Assembly (NCBI GenBank): GCA_900767135.1
Contig: CAAFYU010000040.1
Coordinates: 1 to 64,000 of the forward strand
DNA length: 64,000 bases
Reading direction: 5' to 3'
From: Candidatus Gastranaerophilales bacterium
GTDB lineage: Bacteria > Cyanobacteriota > Vampirovibrionia > Gastranaerophilales > Gastranaerophilaceae
This document shows, piece after piece, positions 32,152 through 40,313 of the stretch; position 1 is the stretch's first letter; every line of letters starts with the position of its first letter. Made by a program: the position numbers and the translations under genes. Under the pieces are notes generated by a model. The model worked only from the letters and a program-made list of their open reading frames with translations, did no database searches and had not been told where the DNA came from.

Positions 32152-34406
32152 TACATGCTCACTCTGTCTTTAATTTCTTCCATCTTAGCTTGGTTCAAAC
32201 GAGTATCGCCCTTAACTCTTGAATATGATAGATAACCATTCATTCTGTCGATTTTTGTAAGGTTTCTGCTACCACATTTAGGGCAAACGTCCATATTCAA
32301 TTCTTGGTGCCCACAATCATCGCAATATGAAAGGGCTAGGTTTACACCTTCATAAAATCCCATATCCATTGCTCGATTTACAAGAGTCTTAATAGCATTT
32401 GTATTGTAAGAAACAGGGTATTTTACGTATTGAATTTTACCACCGTTCAACAAATCCCAGAAACGTTTTTCCAAATCTTGTTTTTGTACAGGAGAAATCT
32501 TTTCTGAAACGTGGCAGTGGAAACTGTTTGAAACATATCCTCTGTCAGAAACATTTTTCACAATACCATATTTCTTTCTGAACTGTTTAACCTGCAAACC
32601 GCAAAGATTTTCTGCCGGTGTTCCATAGATTGCATAAAGATATCCGTCTTGTTCTTTGAATTCATCAACTTTCTTGTTGATATATTCCATTACTTCAAGA
32701 GCAAATGCACCATCTTCTGCCAAAGATTTTCCGTTGTAAAGTTCTTGCAACTCGTTCAATGCGGTGATACCGAATGAAGCCGTTGCTGATTTCAAAACAG
32801 GTTTAATCTTGTCGTGAATACCTAAGTGACCGCCCAAGAAACCACCTTCGCAATAAGCAAGAGGGTTTGTTGAAGCTTTCATTTCACCCAAGTAATCGTA
32901 AGTTCTGATGTGAATTTTTCTGATTAATTCCATATAATAATCAAGAACTTCATAGAAATCTTTGCTTTCTTTTTGAGCCTTAGCATAAATCAAAGGCAAG
33001 TGAAGGCTGATTGCACCGATGTTAAATCTGCCGACAAAAATCGGTTTATCATTTTCATCTGCTTTGTGCATACCGCCTCTTTCGTACCAAGGTGACAAGA
33101 ACGCTCTGCAACCCATTGGAGAAACAACTTTTCCGTATTGTTTGTACATAGAAGCAACATAACCTTCGCCGGTTAATGACAACCAGTCAGGATACATAGC
33201 TTTTTTAGAACATTCAATACCTGCATTATAAACGTCTTCCAAAGGTTTTCCTTCACCGTGAAGATTTTTATCAAACAAGAACACGATTTTAGGGAATAAA
33301 ACCGGTTTTTTGCAAGATTTTTTACCTTGACCGTCACGTCTTACGTTAAGCATTACAATTGTTGCCATCTTTTCAAATTTAGACTGACCTAAACCTGCAC
33401 TAACTGTGATAAATGGGTAATCCCCTCTGCTTGATGCAACAGTGTTGAATTTGTATTCCCAACCTTGGAAACCGTCGTGGAAATCTTTTTCTACATCTTT
33501 TGTAGCCTGAATATCTGCTTGTTCAGGAGAAATTCCCATTTCAATATATTTTTCATAGCTTGCATCATAAGTTTTTTGAGCATATGGAGCAAGGATTTTA
33601 TCAACTTCCGGCAACGTAAAACCACCATACTGTTGACTTGCAGCAGCCATTGTAATATCACCGATTACGTCGAATGCGACATTCAATGATTTTGGCTCGT
33701 TGTACCACAAGTTACCCATTTCAAATCCGTCTTTTAAAACAGATGCAACATCAAACAAACAACAGTTCATAGTGTCACGTCTTGCAGACATATCGTGGAT
33801 ATAAATATAACCGTCATTGATAGCTTGAAGTTCTTCAACATTCAAGAAAAACTTTTTATATAATTCTTTATTAAGTTCATTAAAAATCAAAGAACGTTTT
33901 GTAGACACAAGAGCTGAATCGGCGTTTGAATTTTCTTTGTCGCCGATGTACATAATTTTTTGGCTTTCCTGATAAACTTTATCAAGCATGTGTACAAAGT
34001 CCTTTTTATAATTACGATAGTTTCTGTAACTTCTTGCAATTTTAGGGCTAACATCTTCCAATGCACTTTCAACGATATCGTGCATTTGAGCAATATTAAC
34101 TTCTTTTGTATCAAGATATGCAAGTTCGCTTTCAACATACTGAGAAAGGCTGTTAAAATCATCATCTGAAAGGTTAATCATAACTCTTCCGGCAGATTTT
34201 TTAACGGCATTAACAATCTTGTTGAAATTATATTCTTCCCTAGTTCCGTCTTTTTTAATCACTACCACTTTATGCAAAAGCGGTTTTAAGTTATTTTCTT
34301 TAATATTTCTTAACTCGCAAGGAATTGTCGCACCCGTAACAGTTTTTTTAGAAGTCAACGGTGTAAGATTTACTACCTTGTTATTATCCAAAATATTGTT
34401 CTGCAT
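32151..34406 (-). CDS. nrdD: anaerobic ribonucleoside-triphosphate reductase
   Basis: The class III, oxygen-sensitive reductase that makes dNTPs. The 751-residue protein has an N-terminal ATP-cone (KKDGTREEYNFNKIVNAVKK), the 10-stranded barrel, a zinc site near the C-terminus (CDDCGHQ, CPKCGSRN) and the glycyl-radical loop RMNGYLSYSR. It points to strictly or facultatively anaerobic growth. AAAGGAG supports the start. Its leader (34407-34533) contains a stable hairpin. Confidence 0.96.
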   Translation of the reverse strand: MQNNILDNNKVVNLTPLTSKKTVTGATIPCELRNIKENNLKPLLHKVVVIKKDGTREEYNFNKIVNAVKKSAGRVMINLSDDDFNSLSQYVESELAYLDTKEVNIAQMHDIVESALEDVSPKIARSYRNYRNYKKDFVHMLDKVYQESQKIMYIGDKENSNADSALVSTKRSLIFNELNKELYKKFFLNVEELQAINDGYIYIHDMSARRDTMNCCLFDVASVLKDGFEMGNLWYNEPKSLNVAFDVIGDITMAAASQQYGGFTLPEVDKILAPYAQKTYDASYEKYIEMGISPEQADIQATKDVEKDFHDGFQGWEYKFNTVASSRGDYPFITVSAGLGQSKFEKMATIVMLNVRRDGQGKKSCKKPVLFPKIVFLFDKNLHGEGKPLEDVYNAGIECSKKAMYPDWLSLTGEGYVASMYKQYGKVVSPMGCRAFLSPWYERGGMHKADENDKPIFVGRFNIGAISLHLPLIYAKAQKESKDFYEVLDYYMELIRKIHIRTYDYLGEMKASTNPLAYCEGGFLGGHLGIHDKIKPVLKSATASFGITALNELQELYNGKSLAEDGAFALEVMEYINKKVDEFKEQDGYLYAIYGTPAENLCGLQVKQFRKKYGIVKNVSDRGYVSNSFHCHVSEKISPVQKQDLEKRFWDLLNGGKIQYVKYPVSYNTNAIKTLVNRAMDMGFYEGVNLALSYCDDCGHQELNMDVCPKCGSRNLTKIDRMNGYLSYSRVKGDTRLNQAKMEEIKDRVSM

Positions 34407-34454
34407 ATTCTCAAATCTCCTTTACTGCGAAAGATTATTTTAGACTAACCCCAA

Positions 34455-34487
34455 CCCTGAAAAGTTTTGTTACAAGAGAGTTTTCAG
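34455..34487 (-). promoter_or_regulatory. hairpin in the nrdD leader
   Basis: On the minus strand CCTGAAAA and TTTTCAGG pair around a 16-base loop containing TTGTAACAAAA. There is no T-tract after it, so it is not an obvious terminator. It could be part of a regulatory leader. Confidence 0.45.
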
Positions 34488-34539
34488 GATTTAAATTATT
34501 TCTTCTTCTACCAAATCTCGTTTATCTATTCGTACTTAT

Positions 34540-34569
34540 ATAATACACCACTCAAACATGACTTTGCAA
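34540..34569 (-). promoter_or_regulatory. nrdD promoter
   Basis: On the minus strand TTGCAA (34569-34564), an 18-base spacer and TATTAT (34545-34540) predict a leader of about 125 bases. No clear NrdR box was recognised. Confidence 0.5.
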
Positions 34570-34728
34570 TAGATTAAAGGTATTAATAAGATTGATTTTT
34601 GGATTTATCTTTATTTGTCGGGGAAAACTCGCATTAAGATTTCTTCATAATTTGAATTCTTGCATTAACTTTTTTTTCATTATTTAATATTAAAGAAAAG
34701 GATTTATCCAATAACGCACAAAAGCCAA

Positions 34729-34787
34729 GGGGCATGCTCTATTTTCACCCTGAAAACTATTGAAACAAGTTAAAGTCATGCCTTTTT
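34729..34787 (+). promoter_or_regulatory. structured leader / possible attenuator of the EmrB-type exporter
   Basis: GGCATG (34731-34736) pairs with CATGCC (34777-34782), which is followed by five T residues. Inside, TTTTCA and TGAAAA form a second stem around CCC. The layout fits an attenuator or ligand-sensing RNA just before the start codon. It matches no riboswitch class I know. Confidence 0.45.
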
Positions 34788-34808
34788 GAATAAATGGAGA
34801 GATAAAAT

Positions 34809-36350
34809 ATGCATAAAACCCATGCCAACATAAACCCTTGGATAGTCATGATTCCCGTTATGATAGCCGTCTTTATGTATGCACTTGATGAAACAATTTC
34901 AAACGTAGCTTTGCCATATATGGCAGGAAGTTTTTCAATCAGTCACAACGAGTCAACTTGGATTATTACAAGTTACCTTGTTGCCAGTGGTGTAATTATT
35001 CCGGCGGTTGATTTCTTCTCAAAACTTATGGGTAGAAAAGCATATTTCCTATTAAGTATAACAATATTTACAATAGCCTCAATAATGTGCGGCTTGTCAA
35101 CTTCAATGCCAATGATACTTTTTGCACGTATTTTACAAGGTATCGGAGGAGGCGGAATTATGCCGATTTCTCAGGCGATAATTTTCGAAATTTTTCCAAA
35201 AGAAAAACGAGCAGCAGCGATGGCGGTTTTCGGACTTGGAGTTGTAATGGCTCCGATTATGGGGCCGGCACTCGGCGGTTGGTTGACTGAAACTTGGTCT
35301 TGGCCATTCATTTATTTCGTCAATGTTCCTTTTGGAATTGCGGCTTTCCACCTCACCAAAAGCTTTATATTTGACCCTGATTACGCTAAAAAACAGAAAA
35401 ATATCACAATGGATTATTCCGGTTTTTTCTGTCTGTGCATTTGGCTTTTAACCCTTCAAGTAGTATTGGACAAAGGAAACGATGCAGATTGGTTTTCAAC
35501 AGCTTGGATTTGCAAAACTTTTGCAGTGTCTTTAATCGCAATGATTGCGTTTTTTACAATCCAAGCAAAAAAGAAGAAACCGCTTATTGATTTATCAATA
35601 ATGAAGGACGGAAACTTTTTCTTCGGCACCATTGTTCTAATGGTGTTAATGGGAGTTATGATGGCATCAGCAGCAATTTTGCCGTCAATGTTACAAAGAT
35701 TAATGGGATACACATCATTTTTAAGCGGAATTTCAATGATACCTCGTGGTGGAGGTTGTCTTTTAGCAACAATAGCTTGCGGAGTTTTAACTCCAAAAAT
35801 AGGGACAAAACCTTTAATCATAGCAGGCTTGATTATCCTTGGAATCGGCGGTTTAATGTTTGGGGAAATAAACACAAATATTGCACTTGTTGACATTGCA
35901 TTGCCAAACTTTATATTCGGACTTGGAATGATTATGGCAATGGTTCCGATGATGAACTTATCTTGTAGCACATTGACAAATGACGAACAAACAAACGCAG
36001 CAGGGGTTCAAAACCTTCTTAAAAATATTGGTGCAGCAATCGGAACATCTATTGCAACAACGATGATTTCAAGATTTTCACAAGTTCATCAAATGATGAT
36101 GGTAGGGCATTTAAACTTTACCAACAATGTTTTTGTTCAAAAAGTTACAGCTGTCGCATCAGGCTTGGCAAGCAGTACAGACATGGCAAGTGCGACTCAC
36201 ATGGCTGAAAAAATGGTATATAGCCAACTAATCCAACAAGCAAGTCTTTGGGGATATGTTGAAACTTTCAGATACTTTGGAGTTGCAGCATTTGTAACTA
36301 TTCCTCTCGTCCTTTTAATAAGATCAAAAGGACATGGAAAAATAAAATAA
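34809..36350 (+). CDS. EmrB/QacA-type multidrug efflux transporter (DHA2 family)
   Basis: A 513-residue MFS protein with about 14 predicted helices. The first helix has LDETISNVALPYMAGSFSIS, as in DHA2 drug:H+ antiporters, and the LLFARILQGIGGGGIMPISQ motif A/C-like region follows. Such pumps usually work with an EmrA adaptor, but none is adjacent here. GGAGAG supports the start. It has a structured leader, which suggests inducible expression. Confidence 0.88.
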   Translation: MHKTHANINPWIVMIPVMIAVFMYALDETISNVALPYMAGSFSISHNESTWIITSYLVASGVIIPAVDFFSKLMGRKAYFLLSITIFTIASIMCGLSTSMPMILFARILQGIGGGGIMPISQAIIFEIFPKEKRAAAMAVFGLGVVMAPIMGPALGGWLTETWSWPFIYFVNVPFGIAAFHLTKSFIFDPDYAKKQKNITMDYSGFFCLCIWLLTLQVVLDKGNDADWFSTAWICKTFAVSLIAMIAFFTIQAKKKKPLIDLSIMKDGNFFFGTIVLMVLMGVMMASAAILPSMLQRLMGYTSFLSGISMIPRGGGCLLATIACGVLTPKIGTKPLIIAGLIILGIGGLMFGEINTNIALVDIALPNFIFGLGMIMAMVPMMNLSCSTLTNDEQTNAAGVQNLLKNIGAAIGTSIATTMISRFSQVHQMMMVGHLNFTNNVFVQKVTAVASGLASSTDMASATHMAEKMVYSQLIQQASLWGYVETFRYFGVAAFVTIPLVLLIRSKGHGKIK

Positions 36351-36353
36351 CCA

Positions 36354-37160
36354 TTATTTTTGACAAAAACAGAATTTATCAATAGCTTTTACAAAACCAT
36401 CGTTCTCAACCGAATCAGTAATAAAGTTTGCACATTCTTTAAGTTCAGGTGTAGCATTGCCCATTGCAACTTTAACACCACCGGCTTTTAAAAGCTCTAT
36501 GTCGTTGTTTTGATCCCCGATTGTCAAAATTTCATCTTGTGACAAATTCCAATGTTTTGCCAAAAATTCAACGCCCAACGATTTTTTAGCCATAGGGCTT
36601 CCGATTTCACAGAAAAACGGAGTTGATTTCACAATATAAAGTTCAGGAAATTTCGCCTGTAACTCGTTTACCCAGCCCGTTACACGTTCTGCATTTCCAT
36701 AATCAATAGCCAAAATCTTGTTCACATTTTCAATTTTCAACGACTCAAACGGACAAACCGTATATGGCACAAACTTTCCATCAGTATATCTTTTCACGCA
36801 ATCGTCATCTTTTTCAACATACAATTTATCATCAATATATAAATTCAAATGAACATCATTTTCGTGTGCCCAGTTAATAATCTCTTTTGCATAGTCACTA
36901 TCAAGATTTTCTTGATACAGCGTTTTTCCATCACTATCTTTAATCAACCCGCCTTGATATGAAACAACAGGCGAATTTAATCCTAATTCATCTCTCAAAT
37001 GTTTTGTGGCACAATGCATTCTGCCGGTTACAAGAACAACTTTAACCCCGTTTTCTTGCAGTTTTTTAACACAATTTTTTACCCCGTCAGAAACCCTCGT
37101 ATCCCATTTCACAAGCGTTCCGTCAATATCAGTTGCAACAAGTTTAATTTTGCCTGTCAT
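36354..37160 (-). CDS. HAD-superfamily (Cof-type) phosphatase
   Basis: The 268-residue protein has HAD motif I ATDIDGTLV (D11, D13), motif II VVLVTGRM and the late GDQNNDIELLKAGG motif. A C2B-type cap in the middle places it in the Cof/YidA group of sugar- or nucleotide-phosphate phosphatases. AAAGGA precedes the ATG. It begins four bases after the Nudix gene, so the two form an operon, suggesting joint nucleotide or sugar-phosphate clean-up. Confidence 0.9.
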   Translation of the reverse strand: MTGKIKLVATDIDGTLVKWDTRVSDGVKNCVKKLQENGVKVVLVTGRMHCATKHLRDELGLNSPVVSYQGGLIKDSDGKTLYQENLDSDYAKEIINWAHENDVHLNLYIDDKLYVEKDDDCVKRYTDGKFVPYTVCPFESLKIENVNKILAIDYGNAERVTGWVNELQAKFPELYIVKSTPFFCEIGSPMAKKSLGVEFLAKHWNLSQDEILTIGDQNNDIELLKAGGVKVAMGNATPELKECANFITDSVENDGFVKAIDKFCFCQK

Positions 37161-37163
37161 AAT

Positions 37164-37691
37164 TTATCCTTTAATCTGTGCTTTCATCAACGCACAAAGC
37201 GTTTTGGCATCAATAATTCTGCCATCATTAATCATTTTAAAAACTTCGTCCGATTCAATTTCCAACGGCTCCAAAATTTCACCTTCATCAGGGTGACAAT
37301 GTGTAAATTCAAGGTTTTCAGCCTTGTAAAGATATAATTTTTCATCACTGTAACCGGGGGAAGTATAGACGAAACCTAAGTCAGTCCAATCGTTTGCACA
37401 ATAACCTGTTTCTTCTTCAAGTTCACGTTTTGCTGCTTCAAACGGATCTTCATTCGGTTCAAGTTTTCCGGCCGGAAGTTCGTACAAAATCTCTTTCATA
37501 GGATAGCGAAATTGCTTCACAAGAAGAATTTTACTTCCTTTATAAGCCAAAACAACCACACCGCCGGAGTGCTTAACCACTTCTCTGAAAGAAGTTTGTC
37601 CGGTCGGCAATTCCACACTGTCTTTGTACAATTTAACGACTCTTCCGTCGAATATTAATTTTGAGTCTAATGTTTTTTCTGCAAATTCCAT
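37164..37691 (-). CDS. nudF: Nudix hydrolase, ADP-ribose pyrophosphatase type
   Basis: A 175-residue protein with an intact Nudix box (GKLEPNEDPFEAAKRELEEE followed by TGY), preceded by the ILYELPAG segment typical of ADP-ribose/ADP-sugar pyrophosphatases. It would hydrolyse ADP-ribose to AMP and ribose-5-phosphate. The start at 37691, eight codons inside the open frame, is chosen for family fit and because TATAAT lies six bases upstream. First gene of an operon with the HAD phosphatase. Confidence 0.9.
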   Translation of the reverse strand: MEFAEKTLDSKLIFDGRVVKLYKDSVELPTGQTSFREVVKHSGGVVVLAYKGSKILLVKQFRYPMKEILYELPAGKLEPNEDPFEAAKRELEEETGYCANDWTDLGFVYTSPGYSDEKLYLYKAENLEFTHCHPDEGEILEPLEIESDEVFKMINDGRIIDAKTLCALMKAQIKG

Positions 37692-37703
37692 AATTTGATT
37701 ATA
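37692..37703 (-). promoter_or_regulatory. leaderless -10 element of the Nudix gene
   Basis: On the minus strand TATAAT (37703-37698) then CAAATT and ATG 37691. Hexamer and spacer match those of proB base for base. Confidence 0.65.
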
Positions 37704-37714
37704 ACACAAAAACA

Positions 37715-38017
37715 TTATGCCACTTTTAAAGTATAACCAAGTTCCTTCAAAAGCTTTAACACAGTATCAAACTGAGGAGTCACATCTCCATTAAATATTG
37801 CATATAAATTACTTCTCGAAATACCCGTTTTTCTAGAAATATTTGATATATTATCCTTAACTCTCACAACATATTCTAAAGCTCGAACAAAGGCATTCAA
37901 GTCACCATCTTGAAGATATTCATCTAAATTTAAAGACAACCATTCTTTTATGTCTTCTTCTGTTTTTAGTTCACTTTCAATTATTTTCGACAAGTCAAAA
38001 TCTTTTGTATTTTTCAT
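37715..38017 (-). CDS. HigA-like antitoxin (XRE-type)
   Basis: The 100-residue protein ends with a helix-turn-helix (NISRKTGISRSNLYAIFNGD, then QFDTVLKLLKELGYTLKVA) typical of the 'addiction module antidote' family paired with Gp49/HigB-like toxins. Its start overlaps the toxin stop by four bases. The order, toxin first and antitoxin second, is the usual HigBA arrangement. It would bind the palindrome at 38352. Confidence 0.88.
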   Translation of the reverse strand: MKNTKDFDLSKIIESELKTEEDIKEWLSLNLDEYLQDGDLNAFVRALEYVVRVKDNISNISRKTGISRSNLYAIFNGDVTPQFDTVLKLLKELGYTLKVA

Positions 38018-38340
38018 TGTTCTAAACCTTTCAAATAATTTATAATTTCATTTGCTTTTTTAATATCTTTTACTTGAGATTTTTTATCACCACCATTAAT
38101 TAGTAGAACAATAATCTCATCTTGAATTGTATAATATACCCGACAACCGGCACCATAACTAAATCGCAATTCATATAAAAATTCATTTAATTGCTTATGA
38201 TCACCAAAATTTCCATCTCTTAATCGTTCAAATCTTAACAAAATTCTCTTACGAATTGTGCCATCTAATGATTTTAACCAATCAAGTATAGGTTCTTTAC
38301 CGTTATCATCAATGTAGTTTTTCAAAATATATTCTGACAT
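38014..38340 (-). CDS. HigB/RelE-superfamily toxin (Gp49-like)
   Basis: A 108-residue protein of the addiction-module killer type: KEPILDWLKSLDGTIRKRIL, RFERLRDGNFGDHKQLNEF, ELRFSYGAGCRVYYTIQD and the final GGDKKSQVKDIKKA block. Relatives are ribosome-dependent mRNA endonucleases. It has its own consensus promoter overlapped by a palindromic operator. The start is almost at the predicted transcription start. Confidence 0.88.
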   Translation of the reverse strand: MSEYILKNYIDDNGKEPILDWLKSLDGTIRKRILLRFERLRDGNFGDHKQLNEFLYELRFSYGAGCRVYYTIQDEIIVLLINGGDKKSQVKDIKKANEIINYLKGLEQ

Positions 38341-38349
38341 TACAATTCT

Positions 38350-38378
38350 ATTGTACTACATTTAGTACACTTTGTCAA
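38350..38378 (-). promoter_or_regulatory. promoter of the HigBA-type operon
   Basis: On the minus strand TTGACA (38378-38373), a 17-base spacer and TACAAT (38355-38350) form a near-perfect sigma-70 promoter. The predicted start lies about three bases before the toxin ATG. Confidence 0.8.
38352..38369. promoter_or_regulatory. operator palindrome of the HigBA-type operon
   Basis: TGTACT-N6-AGTACA fills the promoter spacer and the upstream edge of the -10 box. Binding of the antitoxin here would block polymerase and give autoregulation. Confidence 0.7.
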
Positions 38379-38387
38379 TTGCAAAAC

Positions 38388-39557
38388 TTACAACGCCCTG
38401 ATAATTGCTTTTATATTTATGTCAGTAACCTTTAAAAGTGCGACAGTGCGAGCAGTTTCATCGAAATTCCCGAGAGATTTCAAAACTTCTGCCGTTTTCA
38501 AAATTAGTGTTTGATTATTTGATTTCAAAAGTTCTCGAATAGCAAGTTCATCTGTCGCAAAGTCAAGTGCTGTAAAGACAAACGGGCTATCTTCCCTCAA
38601 TTCATCATTAATATATTTTTCCAAATCTTTTTTCTTTACACTGTTCAAAAGCTTTTTGATATCGAAAATTTCATTTTTAGTATTTTTGTCCTCGTCATAA
38701 AGATACTCGTCATTCTCGGTCAAAGTATCAAATTTATCACGTGCATTAAGGAGTGTAATCGCAACCTTGCTATCGTCATGATTATTAATCAACTCCTCAA
38801 ACACTTCAAAAAGTTCAAAATCAAACACAACCGACAACGGTAAAATTTCACCTAATGCGTTAGTTATGTAAATAATCGCAAGTAAAGCGTTTTCATAGTC
38901 GGTTTTGATTAACTCATAAAGTGGCACAAGGTAAGGGATTTCACCTGAGATATTTTCAGCCATTGTCGAAGTTTTCATCGCCTCAAAAAGCTTCGGAACA
39001 GCTTTTTTATCGCCATAAGCAGTCAAAAATTTTACAGCTGATAACTTTTCAAAATCATCAGTGTTTTGGAGTTTTTCAATTGCTTCATCAAAACTTTTTT
39101 CGTCATGCCACGCCCCAAGCGTCATTGCACAATTCTGAGCTAAAAACTCGTTGTCAGAATAAGAATTTAATCTCAAAAACTCATACGCAAGCGGGTCTTG
39201 AATTTTTGCAAAATATTTTGCAGCATAAGTTTTTTCGTTATCACAACCGTTTTCAAACTTATCCAACATCAAGTCTGTCAAGTCCTCATCAGCGTATTTC
39301 ACAAGCGAACCAACTATTGCATCTTCATAAGACTGAGAATAATATTTCAAAAATTCAACCAAGTTTTGGTAATTATTCTGATTAACCGCATTTTCAATTC
39401 TTTGTGCGACATTGTTTTTGACAAAATCGAAAAGAAAATCGTCGTTATCGACAAGCTCTTTGAATAATTCGACATCACAATCATCTACGAGGTGTTTTGC
39501 AACAGCTTCATAGTCGTTTTTATTTTTACCGGTAAGTTTTTTAAGGTTGTCAGTCAT
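38388..39557 (-). CDS. HEAT-repeat-like helical protein
   Basis: This 389-residue protein consists of helical hairpin repeats with the spacing of HEAT/PBS-lyase-type repeats, for example QNCAMTLGAWHDEKSFDEAI, LSAVKFLTAYGDKKAVPKLF and EYLYDEDKN-type acidic loops. It has no catalytic motif and is probably a scaffold for protein interaction. The start at 39557 (MTDNLKKLTG) is the first ATG in a frame that begins with TTG. No Shine-Dalgarno is seen. It lies between the toxin-antitoxin pair and the SLOG gene. Confidence 0.78.
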   Translation of the reverse strand: MTDNLKKLTGKNKNDYEAVAKHLVDDCDVELFKELVDNDDFLFDFVKNNVAQRIENAVNQNNYQNLVEFLKYYSQSYEDAIVGSLVKYADEDLTDLMLDKFENGCDNEKTYAAKYFAKIQDPLAYEFLRLNSYSDNEFLAQNCAMTLGAWHDEKSFDEAIEKLQNTDDFEKLSAVKFLTAYGDKKAVPKLFEAMKTSTMAENISGEIPYLVPLYELIKTDYENALLAIIYITNALGEILPLSVVFDFELFEVFEELINNHDDSKVAITLLNARDKFDTLTENDEYLYDEDKNTKNEIFDIKKLLNSVKKKDLEKYINDELREDSPFVFTALDFATDELAIRELLKSNNQTLILKTAEVLKSLGNFDETARTVALLKVTDINIKAIIRAL

Positions 39558-39628
39558 ACTTATGCACAAAATCAAAAGATCATTACTGTAATGGTCTTTT
39601 CACTTCTCACCTTTCACTTTTCACTTTA

Positions 39629-40231
39629 TTAATCCAAATAGAACACTGTAATAACTTTGTGTCCTTCTTCTGCATATTGAACAGCGTTGTGCAAAGTTTT
39701 ACTTGTGTGTGACAAGAAACAGATTAATTGATTACAATCGTCAATAATTTCTCTGTTACAAACTCTTGAAGCATCTGCCAAAGTCATCATAGCTCTATCA
39801 GGGTGTTCAATAATATTTGGCACACCAATAAGTTGGTTTTGAACATCTGACGGCTGTTGCCCGATTGTTTGAGGCAAAATTACTCTCAATTTGTCAGGGT
39901 TAGCCTTCATAGCACCACGAATTGCAGCTGCGTTAGTACCTGATGACCCACCTGATGTAATAATTGTGTTACCTTGCATTACAAGTGCTGTTGACAATGT
40001 TTCAATCATTTGTTGGTGAGTAATAGGAAGGTTACGACTTCCGATAATAGCGATTCGCTTTGCGGATTGCTGAATAGTTGCTAATTCCATAGCAAGTTCA
40101 TCAACTGTATCGGGTGAACCTGATGAAACAGTATCCATATCTTCATCAATCGGAACAACGATTGAGCTTTGTTTTTCTTTGTTTGCGTCTTCTGAACCCA
40201 TAAATACTTTTGTCATATCAGTTTCTGTCAT
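39629..40231 (-). CDS. SLOG/DprA-like nucleotide-binding protein
   Basis: The 200-residue protein has a disordered acidic N-terminus (about 1-45) followed by a Rossmann-like domain: RIAIIGSRNLPITHQQMIE, IITSGGSSGTNAAAIRGAM and a late NQLICFLSHTSKT. This is the DprA/LOG (SLOG) pattern that binds nucleotides or DNA. It is too short for full DprA and lacks its winged helix. Stand-alone proteins of this type are found in Cyanobacteria. AGGAA supports the start. Confidence 0.78.
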   Translation of the reverse strand: MTETDMTKVFMGSEDANKEKQSSIVVPIDEDMDTVSSGSPDTVDELAMELATIQQSAKRIAIIGSRNLPITHQQMIETLSTALVMQGNTIITSGGSSGTNAAAIRGAMKANPDKLRVILPQTIGQQPSDVQNQLIGVPNIIEHPDRAMMTLADASRVCNREIIDDCNQLICFLSHTSKTLHNAVQYAEEGHKVITVFYLD

Positions 40232-40313
40232 TTTTCCTACTTTCTGATTGCAATCTATACATTTTTAGTTTATGCTGATTATATCACAAAAATTTGATTT
40301 TGGGAATAGGGAT

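Larger units (their letters stand above)
34407..34808. other. divergent regulatory region between nrdD and the EmrB-type exporter
   Basis: This 400-base stretch has no gene. It holds the nrdD leader with the CCTGAAAA/TTTTCAGG hairpin, the nrdD promoter at 34540-34569, an AT-rich middle, and on the other side a structured leader for the exporter (34729-34787). Both leaders contain CCTGAAAACT followed shortly by TTG-A/T-AACAA. Confidence 0.6.

Noticed and set aside
34440..34787. Known riboswitch (cobalamin, fluoride, guanidine, preQ1) in the nrdD/exporter region
   Set aside because: I compared remembered consensus elements and found none. Only generic stems and a T-run are present, so it is reported as an unclassified structured leader.
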